The position numbers were made by a program, and so were the translations under genes. From CAUZIR01 sp034421295 (GTDB lineage: Bacteria; Chloroflexota; Dehalococcoidia; Lucifugimonadales; UBA2962), in NCBI GenBank assembly GCA_034421295.1, contig DAOUKM010000018.1, positions 1 through 64,000 of the forward strand: a stretch of DNA of 64,000 nucleotides, given 5' to 3'. Below are positions 25,283-33,231 of the stretch, piece by piece. Below the pieces are notes generated by a model. The model had not been told where the DNA came from, ran no database searches, and saw nothing but the letters and a program-made list of their open reading frames with translations. Every line of letters begins with the position of its first letter. Positions within the stretch are counted from its first letter, which is position 1.

Positions 25283-27342
25283 TTTTCTGATCCCGCTCTA
25301 GGAAGCTCGACGATGAACTCTGCACCTCCGAGTTCGCCTTGGAGAACCACTTGTGTACTCCCGCCGAGTTCCTCGACAGTGTCTCGCACGATCGTGAGCC
25401 CCAACCCTGTCCCATTCTCGTCGCTAGTAACGCCAGGGAGCCAAATCCGGTCACCGAGTCTCGCTTGGACGCCCGGACCACTGTCGAGGACGGAGATTAG
25501 CACATGCCTGTCGACGACAGTCGTGCGTACGATGATCTGACGCGGTCGTGGCGGCGCATCCATTCGCTTGAGGGCCTTCACGGCGTTGGTCAAAAGGTTC
25601 GATACGATGGCCTCGATGTCCGCGACGGATCCGTGCACCCGTGCAGCCTCGTCGCTCCACGAGCAGGTCGTTTCCACGCGGGCATCCGTCAGGTAGGGAT
25701 GCAGAAGTTCCACCGCTGCCTGAACGGTCTCGTTGGTATTGAGAATGGTCCGCCGACGCTTGCTCTGCTTGAGCATCTTGAGAGGCAGTGTCGTAAACCG
25801 CGCGATGAGCTCAGCAGAGTTCCTTACGGCCTGGATCTGACTCCCAACCGTCGATTCATAGTCGGCGGCAAGGGCCTTACGGACTCGCCTTTCTATCGCC
25901 CGAACAGACACCGTTAGGTTGCTAACGGGACCTTCTATCTCGTGCGCGAACACGGACACTGCGGTCCCGACGCTGGCGAGTGTCTTGTACAGGGCCAATT
26001 CTTCTCTCAAGAGAGTCTTCTCGGTATCCCTTGCAGATTCAAGCTCGTTCGTTGCCTTCTTGATGGCCGGTTGTGCCTCCGGGGCGAGCCGATCAATCTC
26101 TTTCCTGAGCTTCGTTTCGGCTCGCTTGGCGCGCTTCTCTGATGCTAGCCTCGCCTTGGCTCTTCTCTCTTCTCGTTCGTCGACACGCTTTCGGTGCATC
26201 CATTCAAGAGCGTCGGTCGCGAATCGCCTAAGGTCGGTAAAGGAGTCGTTCTCAATGAACCCCGTACGGTCCGTTCTCTGGAGAAGCTCTCCCCCCTCAT
26301 CGACGACAACCACACGACCCACAGAGGTGTTGGTCGATGGCCGCAATTCCGGATCTCGTACCCGATGCAGATTCATGCTCAGCCAGTCGTGCCCAGGGTC
26401 GCCGTAAGGCAGAACACGCAGACCGCGGTGGTACAGATGAACGCCACCCACCTGCTCAAGCCATCGCCGGACCTCTCCAACCGTCGCGGAACGGCCAGCA
26501 AAGGAGGCGCCCTGCAACAGGAACACCCAAAGCTCGAAGTTCGCCGCGGGAGCGCGATAGTGCGTATCGAATTCTCCGTCGTGGCTGGCCCAAAGGAGGC
26601 TGCCCGAGCGACCGAAGACCTGTGCCGAGGCGGAACCGCTCTCGTCGAGGTGAGCCACTAGCCGGAATTCACAGTCGTCGAAATACGCCTTCCGCACAAG
26701 GTTCTCGAGACCCGTGAATTCTGGGACAACAAGCTCCGGTCTGAAACCGGAGGGATCGCCGAATGGGTCAGCAAGCAGAACCAACTCTCTCGCCAACTTG
26801 CGTACCTCGCGCTGGGTTGTTGCTCGCTTGAGACCGTTGATAACGATGCGCGATCCTGGCTGGGAATCTGAGTCTAATCGCTGGATGTCAAGTTCTACAT
26901 CTTCAACTACATCTCTCCGCTCGAAGTCTGACCAGCGTAGAAGGAGAGAATACTCGACCCCTGGCTCGCTAAACGGCCTGGTAGCGAGCAGTACCTCTTT
27001 ACCCATCCGGAGCGCCCCGAGACGTCCGAGCCCCTTACTGCCAGCGGGCAGCCGGCGTCTCCGTGTTCGGATAAGCGGAGCCTTACGTGAGCGGCCGAGA
27101 ACCAGCCAGCCATCTCGAATATCGTCGCCTGTCATTCCATCTCCATCATCGGAGACGATGACAGTTCCGTTTGGGTTACGTGTGCCAATTAGCTCGACGC
27201 TGCACGTCCGTGCGTCGGCGTCATACGAGTTCTTCACGAGCTCCACGATCCCCTGATCGAAGCTTGTGACGAGTTCCTCACCAAGCCTCCGCAGAAGGTC
27301 TGTCGAGAATCGAAAACTGGCAGAGGTCACGACGTCCACCAA
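25279..27342 (-). CDS. Double-GHKL kinase-like ATPase
   Basis: Protein of 687 residues with two separate GHKL domains. The N-terminal one is Hsp90-like: VELVKNSYDADA (Glu34, Asn38, Asp41), SDDGDGM and GSKGLGRLGALRMG. After a middle region comes a long charged coiled coil (about 385-455), then a histidine-kinase-like H-box FAHEIEGPVSNL (His467), and a kinase ATPase domain with NLLTNAVKAL, LDSGPGV and GTGLGLTIV. No membrane segment is present, so it is cytosolic. It is followed directly by the receiver-like gene and preceded by the methyltransferase with a 16-base overlap. A cytosolic two-component-like defence sensor is the likely role, broadly comparable to Detocs, though gene content differs. 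Confidence 0.85.
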   Translation of the reverse strand: MVDVVTSASFRFSTDLLRRLGEELVTSFDQGIVELVKNSYDADARTCSVELIGTRNPNGTVIVSDDGDGMTGDDIRDGWLVLGRSRKAPLIRTRRRRLPAGSKGLGRLGALRMGKEVLLATRPFSEPGVEYSLLLRWSDFERRDVVEDVELDIQRLDSDSQPGSRIVINGLKRATTQREVRKLARELVLLADPFGDPSGFRPELVVPEFTGLENLVRKAYFDDCEFRLVAHLDESGSASAQVFGRSGSLLWASHDGEFDTHYRAPAANFELWVFLLQGASFAGRSATVGEVRRWLEQVGGVHLYHRGLRVLPYGDPGHDWLSMNLHRVRDPELRPSTNTSVGRVVVVDEGGELLQRTDRTGFIENDSFTDLRRFATDALEWMHRKRVDEREERRAKARLASEKRAKRAETKLRKEIDRLAPEAQPAIKKATNELESARDTEKTLLREELALYKTLASVGTAVSVFAHEIEGPVSNLTVSVRAIERRVRKALAADYESTVGSQIQAVRNSAELIARFTTLPLKMLKQSKRRRTILNTNETVQAAVELLHPYLTDARVETTCSWSDEAARVHGSVADIEAIVSNLLTNAVKALKRMDAPPRPRQIIVRTTVVDRHVLISVLDSGPGVQARLGDRIWLPGVTSDENGTGLGLTIVRDTVEELGGSTQVVLQGELGGAEFIVELPRAGSEK

Positions 27343-28643
27343 GGCATTTCGCTCATGGCCCTGACTGTGAGGTGCCGACAGCGAATCCGTTCATCGAGCC
27401 ACTGCTTAGCACTCGTTGAGTCCAGCAGTGCCATGACTTCTCGACACGCGCCCAGTGAACCGTGCTTCGGCTTGAGCACGATGAGGTGATTTTCGACCAA
27501 CGCGCCCTGCGAACCAAGAATCATAGTGCCTAGACCCCTCGAACTATCACTCGGACGAGATGTTCTCCGAACGACCACGAACGGCGGTCTGAACAAACGC
27601 TTCCGAAAGCCACGCTGTTCGGCACTCGACACATCGAATTCGCCACTAAGCGGGATTGCTCGGGCGTGCAGGTAGGGTCGAGAGGGGCCTGACTCTGAGT
27701 CGCGGTGGGGGACCACAGGGCCAACATGGACGTCGAACTTGTCACCGACGACTCGCTCCCCCATAGGCCGATCCCACCACTCCACGGCAGGGGCGTCCGT
27801 TCCCCCATCCGCAACAACCCCTCTGAGAATGAACACATCTATATCGGTCCACGCGTCGAATCGCCCGTACGGCTCGATCGACGAGACGCGCAGCCGACTC
27901 TGAACGAGCGAGCGCAGTCGGTCGTACCGCGACCCCGTTCGAATGACATCGGGGAGGATGGCAGTCAGACGAGTCCCAGGTCGCGCACTCTCCACAGCGG
28001 CCCCAAGGAACATCGCCGCAAGACTAGTGCGCCCGGCACCCCATGTCACACTGTCAGATGCGGGCCGGTACGTGAACGGAGGGTTCATGACTATATGACC
28101 TGCAGAATGGGCACGATGGAGGAGGGCGAGTCCGTCACCGACCTTGATGCCTGGCAGGACGTCGCTAAGAGGTGGTGGTGGCGCAACGCCAACCGCAGTA
28201 GCGCCCCGCGATGCCGCCAGCAGCACCAAGCGTGCCCTGCACAGCCTTACAAACCTTGGCTCGACATCTCGCCCGTGAAGCAGTTCACCCCATTTGCGCA
28301 AGGTCTGAGTGAGATCCTGATCGATTGGGAAGACCTTCGCCGCCTCAATCAGCAGATCGCCTGCCCCCACTGCGGGATCCAGGGTTGGTAGGACTGGCTC
28401 TGCTACGCCGGTCCAAGAGGTGAAAGCTACGGCGCGGAGAGTAGAGCCAGTGAAGAAAGCTCCGCAGTCTCTTCGAGCATTCAAAGGGACGGTCTCGCGG
28501 AGAGTATTTCCAGCCTGGCCGTCTAGTAGGTCCGGTTGCACCAGCGCAGGCCGTCCGATTCGAGCGGAAGCCAAGGCCGCCGTCGCTTGGTCTTCGACCG
28601 AAGAGACGTACGATTCGAATGTCGACACCGTTACAGGGTTCAT
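27327..28643 (-). CDS. N6-adenine DNA methyltransferase-like protein
   Basis: Protein of 438 residues, first gene of the minus operon. Motif I is DPAVGAGD (89-96), with a preceding GAFFTGSTLR, and motif IV is NPPF (187-190), the N6-adenine class signature. A C-terminal half of about 200 residues could recognise target DNA. No restriction endonuclease is next to it. Its neighbours are a double-GHKL kinase-like protein, a receiver and an MBL hydrolase, with which it overlaps head to tail. It may mark self DNA for the operon or serve as a sensor of foreign DNA. Start is ATG at 28643; no frame damage. Confidence 0.85.
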   Translation of the reverse strand: MNPVTVSTFESYVSSVEDQATAALASARIGRPALVQPDLLDGQAGNTLRETVPLNARRDCGAFFTGSTLRAVAFTSWTGVAEPVLPTLDPAVGAGDLLIEAAKVFPIDQDLTQTLRKWGELLHGRDVEPRFVRLCRARLVLLAASRGATAVGVAPPPPLSDVLPGIKVGDGLALLHRAHSAGHIVMNPPFTYRPASDSVTWGAGRTSLAAMFLGAAVESARPGTRLTAILPDVIRTGSRYDRLRSLVQSRLRVSSIEPYGRFDAWTDIDVFILRGVVADGGTDAPAVEWWDRPMGERVVGDKFDVHVGPVVPHRDSESGPSRPYLHARAIPLSGEFDVSSAEQRGFRKRLFRPPFVVVRRTSRPSDSSRGLGTMILGSQGALVENHLIVLKPKHGSLGACREVMALLDSTSAKQWLDERIRCRHLTVRAMSEMPWWTS

Positions 28644-28936
28644 GGACCAATAGTACCCGCTAGGCGGACCATTCGCTGGTCGTTTCCGGATCCTGATCCA
28701 GCCGTAATGTGCGTCTTGGACGCGCGCTTCAGCGGAGGAGCTAGGGGTACCCGTGATTAAGAGGCGGCTCGGCGGGTGAACGTCTAAGCCAAGGTATCAG
28801 AGTCGGCGCGGCGGAATCGCGGTAGGGACGCCTTTTCGGAACGCCCATCACTTAGACTTATTGACTTGTTTATTATCTGTTTACTGGCCTGCAGTTGGAA
28901 AAAGACCAGTTTTGCCATTAAGCGCTGTATATACGG

Positions 28937-28978
28937 AGCCCCGGCCCGGATTCGAACCGGGAACCTGCTGATTACAAA
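28937..28978 (-). repeat. tRNA-Thr(TGT) 3' half, probable attachment site
   Basis: On the minus strand this reads as anticodon loop TTTGTAA, 3' anticodon stem, variable loop, a perfect T-arm (CCCGG, TTCGAAT, CCGGG) and the 3' acceptor strand CCGGGGC plus T. The five bases upstream (CTTAC) cannot pair with TCAGC, and no D-arm follows. It is therefore a 3' fragment starting at the anticodon loop, exactly the part duplicated when tyrosine-recombinase elements integrate into tRNA genes. No second copy is in the window. Confidence 0.8.
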
Positions 28979-29144
28979 GTAAGTATCCGCGATCGCGAGC
29001 ATCAGGAACAGGTTGCGCGGCCGACACATGCGAGGGCAGGTCGTTTAACCGACGACACCGGCCTTAAGAGCTATATCTCATCGCCCAGAACAGCCTGCCA
29101 CGAGTAACGCAATTGGGGATGTCGATTAGTTCCTGTCCATCTCC

Positions 29145-29501
29145 ATGCTCTACCAGAGCATCCCGTTCAAGCACGACCACGCCAACCACATCGCCGACGA
29201 GTACGTCAGGGACGAGATCTCCACCAATTCGATAGAGTCGTTCTGGGCTCTGATGAAACGGAGCTACAAGGGCTACCACCACTTCTGGACCTTCAGGCAC
29301 ACTCCGCCATACCTCGACGCCCTGCAGGGACGGCTCAACAACAGACACCTGTCAACCCTCAAGCACATGCAGCTCGTCATCGAACGATCCGACGGCAAAC
29401 AAATGACCTACCGCGAGCTGATCGGACGAAGCTACCAAGCCCGACTACTGGGAATCTGGAGAAAGCCGCCGGCTAACGACAGCAGCCACCCTCGGGGATA
29501 A
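29145..29501 (+). pseudogene. Truncated ISXO2/IS1595-like transposase
   Basis: Only the C-terminal part of an ISXO2-like transposase remains (118 codons). The segment NSIESFWALMKRSYKGYHH and the following RxxPPYLDALQGRLNNRH match the end of the DDE domain, which includes the last catalytic Glu. The zinc-ribbon and first two Asp regions are missing, and an in-frame TAG lies just upstream at 29124-29126. No terminal repeats were found around it. It lies about 165 bases from the tRNA-Thr fragment, so this is old mobile-element debris at the island's right border. Confidence 0.75.
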
Positions 29502-29727
29502 CCCCTCGGTCATCCAGACCGCGCTGCCTATTATGCCGAAAGGCGGCACGCCTGGCAGCCGCAGCGGTCTCGAAACGCCGCCACCAACCATCGGTCTTCT
29601 CATGCCTTTCCACGTTCGAAAGGTACCGCCTCACCCATCCGCACGACTCAAGATGAAGCACAGCCGCATAGTGCCTCAACCGATAACGATGCCAGCCTCT
29701 CCTGTAGAAGTGGACGATGCGCCTCAT
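29473..29727 (-). CDS. Small basic protein, last gene of a four-gene operon
   Basis: Open frame of 84 residues, very rich in Arg, His and Trp (YRRGWHRYRLRHY, GWWRRFETAAAARRAAF). It starts 14 bases after the stop of the small lipoprotein gene upstream and its end overlaps the transposase remnant by 29 bases on the other strand. The pattern could be an amphipathic cationic helix that binds membrane or nucleic acid. No known family. It could also be a chance frame, but position in the operon favours a gene. Confidence 0.45.
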   Translation of the reverse strand: MRRIVHFYRRGWHRYRLRHYAAVLHLESCGWVRRYLSNVERHEKTDGWWRRFETAAAARRAAFRHNRQRGLDDRGVIPEGGCCR

Positions 29728-29741
29728 AAGCCAACCTCCAA

Positions 29742-29951
29742 CTAACGCGCTATCGGAACGTCACCTGTCCACTTGCAGTTGGCAGAGAAATAGTCCATAC
29801 CTCGATTCATCTCGTCAAAATCCCGAGAATAAGACGCAGCAGCCGCAGCCTCACGACACTTGCGGTCCTCCGTCTCCCAATCGACCCTCTCGCAAAAGCA
29901 AGAGGCCATCCACAACGAAACCAGAGCCAGAACCAAGAGAACAACCCTCAC
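29742..29951 (-). CDS. Small secreted lipoprotein
   Basis: Protein of 69 residues beginning with a signal peptide MRVVLLVLALVSLWMASC; Cys18 fits a lipobox. The mature part is short, charged and has two further cysteines (DRKCREAA, SANCKWTG). The start overlaps the gene before it by 4 bases (ATGA). It is the third of four small genes read on the minus strand from 30583. Function unknown. Confidence 0.6.
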   Translation of the reverse strand: MRVVLLVLALVSLWMASCFCERVDWETEDRKCREAAAAASYSRDFDEMNRGMDYFSANCKWTGDVPIAR

Positions 29952-30175
29952 GAACCAGACATCAGACGCCGAATACCTCGAACGATCTCGACGAGCATCA
30001 CCGCGAGACCGGCAGAGCCGATCGTGACGGACATCATCCCGCCGAGGAAAGCGAGGAACACCGTCCCGGAATCAATACCACCCCAGGATATTTCTAGCAG
30101 CCAGACCACCATGCCGGCAATGAACAGCGGCAGCCACACCGCAAAGTAGTAGCAGAACGGCTTCTTGAACTCCAT
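29948..30175 (-). CDS. Small two-helix membrane protein
   Basis: Protein of 75 residues with two membrane helices, about 9-28 (YYFAVWLPLFIAGMVVWLLE) and 37-62 (GTVFLAFLGGMMSVTIGSAG onwards), short polar ends and a basic C-terminus. Its ATG follows directly on the stop codon of the lipoprotein gene upstream, and its stop overlaps the next gene by 4 bases, so the genes are translationally coupled. It resembles holin-sized membrane proteins but I cannot assign a family. Confidence 0.6.
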   Translation of the reverse strand: MEFKKPFCYYFAVWLPLFIAGMVVWLLEISWGGIDSGTVFLAFLGGMMSVTIGSAGLAVMLVEIVRGIRRLMSGS

Positions 30176-30583
30176 CTACGGTCCTCCCAACTTCTCCGGA
30201 ATCTCCGTCGCCACCGGCGTCGGAGTCGAAACCGGATCATTCAGGGTTTCCATCTCGTAATACTCGGCCTCGGTCAACACAGACCAGTCCTCAGACGACT
30301 CGTACACCTCGGTGAAACCACCGAGACCGCCCATCATCATCAGACCAATCAGCATCTCGAACAGCTCGTTGCTGCCGGAAGACACCGAAAAGCCGAGCAC
30401 CTCGACCGCCTTCTCAAGCTGCACCTGACGCTCAGACAGAGCCACCTGCCGCTCCTCCATCGCGGCAAGCCTCGTCTCAATACGCTCAATCCCCGCAAGA
30501 ACCTGCGGATCCACACCGGACACGCAGGACACGGCAGCGACCAACAGGAACACCGCCAGAAAGGCGAAGGTCACAGATCTCAT
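30176..30583 (-). CDS. Coiled-coil lipoprotein, first gene of the small-gene operon
   Basis: Protein of 135 residues. A signal peptide ends in LVAAVSC (Cys20), a lipobox. Residues about 28-65 are a heptad coiled coil (IERIETRLAAMEERQVALS and on). A Gly/Met-rich hydrophobic patch (LIGLMMMGGLGGF) follows, then an acidic, Thr/Pro-rich tail. It heads a tightly packed operon of four small genes that lies between the tRNA-Thr fragment and tRNA-Gly. A lipoprotein, a two-helix membrane protein, a second lipoprotein and a basic peptide together suggest an envelope-located function, perhaps of a mobile element. No homologue is recognised. Confidence 0.6.
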   Translation of the reverse strand: MRSVTFAFLAVFLLVAAVSCVSGVDPQVLAGIERIETRLAAMEERQVALSERQVQLEKAVEVLGFSVSSGSNELFEMLIGLMMMGGLGGFTEVYESSEDWSVLTEAEYYEMETLNDPVSTPTPVATEIPEKLGGP

Positions 30584-31105
30584 CGCAAGCCTCCCTAAAC
30601 TCGATTCATGTCATCGGCGGATCACCGAAAGGTCTCGAAACTGCTGGCGCCTGATCGATTGCACCAGGGCAAATCACCACTCGCCGACGATCTCCGGCGA
30701 CATCCAATTCGCCTCCTAACGGTTACTCAGACGAACTGCTAGGGCACGCCAGGTTCGCCACCAACCGCAAGGTCTGGATTGACCTCCGGGACATTTTCCC
30801 TCATCCCTACACTGTGGATCATGCTGCGGCCTAGGTTGAGTCTGGTCGAGTCGGGTCAGCCATGTGGGTATGCTTGAGACAGGCACCACGAGCTGATCCT
30901 TCATCGGAGAAGGCCCTCATAGGACCTTCTCCACGGGTGCCTCCTCCAGCACACTGCCAAAGTGAGAACGGTCGTCTGAGCAGTCCAAGCGATCAACTCC
31001 GAACTGTGCCGGCCCCTAGCTACTGAGAGGGAAGCATCCTCGGTGCGTCGGAGCGAACCGATGGTCCAACACGTTTGGACCTCCCTTCAGTCAATAGGAA
31101 GGGCC
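30584..31105. other. Intergenic region, nothing recognised
   Basis: 522 bases between divergent small genes of the mobile region. Short frames are present but none has convincing composition or a ribosome-binding site. Promoters for both sides must lie here; I cannot place them. Confidence 0.35.
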
Positions 31106-31360
31106 ATGTCGACTGCCTCTAACAGTTTGCACGCGGCAGGAACGGGAGGTGCCAGACATATGTATCGATTCGAAGATGACAGATATTATCGGACGAGTGA
31201 TCCGGAACTGCTTGTGATCGCCACACCCGGAACTATGGCCAAGTGGCGGTGTATGGGCATCGGCCCTCCATTCATTCGATTCGGCGGCCGCATTCTCTAC
31301 TTGGGCAGGGACCTTAACGGATGGCTTGATCAGCACCGCATTGAGACCCAGGCGAGCTGA
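31106..31360 (+). CDS. AlpA/excisionase-like helix-turn-helix protein
   Basis: Small DNA-binding protein of 84 residues from ATG 31106 (AGGAAGG just upstream). A GTG at 31043 or an ATG at 31160 are other possible starts. The C-terminal 50 residues fit the MerR-like HTH_17/excisionase pattern: ATPGTMAKWRCMGIGPPFI, then RFGGRILYLGRDLNGWL, where GPPFIRFGGRI..Y...DL..WL is diagnostic. Such proteins direct excision of integrated elements or regulate their genes. It sits 410 bases from tRNA-Gly, a usual integration target, but the integrase gene is not present. Confidence 0.75.
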   Translation: MSTASNSLHAAGTGGARHMYRFEDDRYYRTSDPELLVIATPGTMAKWRCMGIGPPFIRFGGRILYLGRDLNGWLDQHRIETQAS

Positions 31361-31769
31361 CATGCGGACAAGCCAGGCACCAGAGCTATTAACTACCGGG
31401 TCTAGGCAAGCAGTCACCTACAGCTTCACGTGAAAGCGCAGCTCGATTGATTGGTGACCGGCACCCAATCATAGGTGAGCTTGCCGATGTCAGCGTGTAG
31501 CTCACCCGGCTTTAGGTCGCCGATGTCTAGCTTTTCGCTCCTGGGAAATCTGCTAGGCGACCCTGCAGCCTGTCCACGGTGCGCAATCGTGGATGTCAAG
31601 CAGATCCCCCCCTCCACATCTTCCCCACCGCACCAAACAACTATCTCCAACCCTGGCCACGGGCGAACCTAGGAAAGCTAACCGATTCGGGGGCCAATTG
31701 TGGACACTATTGGGACACTATTGCTCAACAATCAATTACGCCTGTCGCAATTTAGCGGTCTATAGACGG
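31361..31769. other. Gene-free stretch between excisionase gene and tRNA-Gly
   Basis: 409 bases with no convincing gene. It contains the 11-bp tandem duplication at 31702-31723 described separately. This is where integrase arm sites or the end of an element would be expected. Confidence 0.4.
31702..31723. repeat. 11-bp tandem repeat next to tRNA-Gly
   Basis: GGACACTATTG occurs twice back to back (31702-31712 and 31713-31723), 47 bases from the 3' end of tRNA-Gly. Short direct repeats in this position often serve as arm-type sites for tyrosine recombinases; here that is inference. Confidence 0.55.
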
Positions 31770-31841
31770 AGCGGGTGATGGGATTCGAACCCACGACCTT
31801 CTGCTTGGGAAGCAGATACTCTACCGCTGAGTTACACCCGC
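31770..31841 (-). tRNA. tRNA-Gly (anticodon CCC)
   Basis: Complete cloverleaf on the minus strand: acceptor GCGGGTG/CACCCGC with discriminator T, D-arm with CTCAGCGGTAGAG, anticodon stem TCTGC/GCAGA with loop TTCCCAA giving CCC, and T-arm CGTGGGTTCGAATCCCAT. CCA is not encoded. It reads glycine GGG codons. It lies beside an excisionase-like gene. Confidence 0.95.
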
Positions 31842-32132
31842 CCGAGGGCCAATCTTTGACCGCAGACACCTGATCAATAGGTCGCAAGAATGTTAACAGC
31901 GCGCCCGGATTCACCTCAACATTTCAGGTCACAGCCCAGGTCATGGTCCTATCCATGTCGCCGATCCATTGTGTGGCTAACGGATCGGCCACCGTGGTGG
32001 GATTCGCCAGGCACAACGGCTTTGAAATGCATGGCTCACGAGGCCGTGGTGGTCGCCCTCCCCGCGTTGACACTTCAAAACAGCCATTTATATACTCCGG
32101 TTATCCGGTCGCACGGCGCCGCCCGGATGATC

Positions 32133-32206
32133 GGGCCAGTAGCTCAGCCGGTTAGAGCGCAGTCCTGATAAGACTGAGGTCCCTGGTTCGAGTCCAGGCT
32201 GGCCCA
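32133..32206 (+). tRNA. tRNA-Ile (anticodon GAT)
   Basis: Complete cloverleaf: acceptor GGGCCAG/CTGGCCC with discriminator A, D-arm GCTCAGCCGGTTAGAGC, anticodon stem CAGTC/GACTG with loop CTGATAA giving GAT, and T-arm CCTGGTTCGAGTCCAGG. Only CA of a CCA end follows by chance. It stands alone, not in an rRNA operon. Confidence 0.96.
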
Positions 32207-32433
32207 CATTTTCCGACCATGCTGTACTGAATTCATGACTCTGCGGTTTCCCTGGTCGCTGCTCATCGGGGACGCTAAAGGCCAAGCGAACCCGGCAAGG
32301 TTACCGCCCTGTCCGTCACCGACATAGAGGCGAGATCGACTCAAGGACGTTGCTCATACGAGGCGCGCAGTCCCAGTGAGCAAGGGCTCCAGCGGCCACC
32401 GTGACGTAGGAGCTGCTCTCGAGAAGAGGATTC

Positions 32434-33202
32434 TCAGGCGTGGGCCCTTCGCCTGAACGAGACCGCCAGTACGAATATCCCGCTTGCAACTAGGGTCATC
32501 GCAGGACCGGTGGGCAGATTGAAGTGGTAGGAGACATACAGGCCCGTCGCGGCGGCCATGGTCCCTATCACCGAAGCCGCCATCATCACCGGGACAAAAC
32601 GTCTGACCAACAGATACGCCGCGGCAGCAGGTATTGCCAGCATTGCCATGATCAGAACAGAACCGGCCGCCTGAATCTCCGTTACGAAAACCAAGGCAAG
32701 CATGATTAGCAGGACGTAGTCGACGACGTTCGTACGTGTACCGACCACCTGCGCCCCCACGGGACCAAAGCTCGCAAACATCAGCCAGTGGTGGAGAGCG
32801 GATAGCCCCAGGATGACCATCACGGTTATCCCGCAGACCCACGCGGCCTAGGCACGCGTAAACAGGCTCACGATCTCTCTTCCCGGGCCCGGGTCACCGG
32901 AACCATCGCAGCCTGCAGCACCGGCCCTTCATTACAGCGTCCATCACGGCCACAGGAAACCGCCAGTTGACGCTCTCTCACGGAGGAACGTTCGCCAGCG
33001 CTCTACCACCCTGGTCTACACGCTAAAGGGTTACCTTCCCCTGACGAACCGGGAGGAGTCCGGCAATAGCACTCTGTCCAGTGCTATTGCCGGCCCCGTC
33101 CGGTCCTACGACTCCCATTAGGGTTCCCGCATGTACGTCGAAGGTGACGCTGCTCGGGGCCATGTGACCATCGAACTCGAATGACACGTCCTGAAGCGAC
33201 AT
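32434..33202 (-). pseudogene. Decayed znuC-znuB remnant (zinc ABC transporter ATPase and permease)
   Basis: Downstream of znuA on the same strand. From 33202 a frame of 59 codons begins MSLQDVSFEF and has a Walker A region GPDGAGNST in which the essential Lys is Asn; it stops at 33023. Past that point other frames still encode ZnuC-like text (AVMDAVMKGR, then LRWF..PGPGREIV), with stops between. From 32823 to 32434 an open frame of 129 residues is the C-terminal part of an ABC-3 (ZnuB/TroC) permease with hydrophobic helices (FVTEIQAAGSVLIMAMLAIP, TGLYVSYHFNLPTGPAMT). The end of ZnuC and start of ZnuB are missing. This looks like one deletion plus frameshifts. The transporter cannot be active as encoded. 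Confidence 0.8.
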
Positions 33203-33231
33203 GCTCGCCCTGTGTGGTTTCGTATCGGTGC

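Noticed and set aside
30716..30904. Minus-strand frame of 62 codons with several Cys and Pro
   Set aside because: No ribosome-binding site, no conserved pattern, and random-looking composition.
31732..32344. Small frames crossing tRNA-Gly and tRNA-Ile
   Set aside because: They read through intact tRNA genes; typical false frames.
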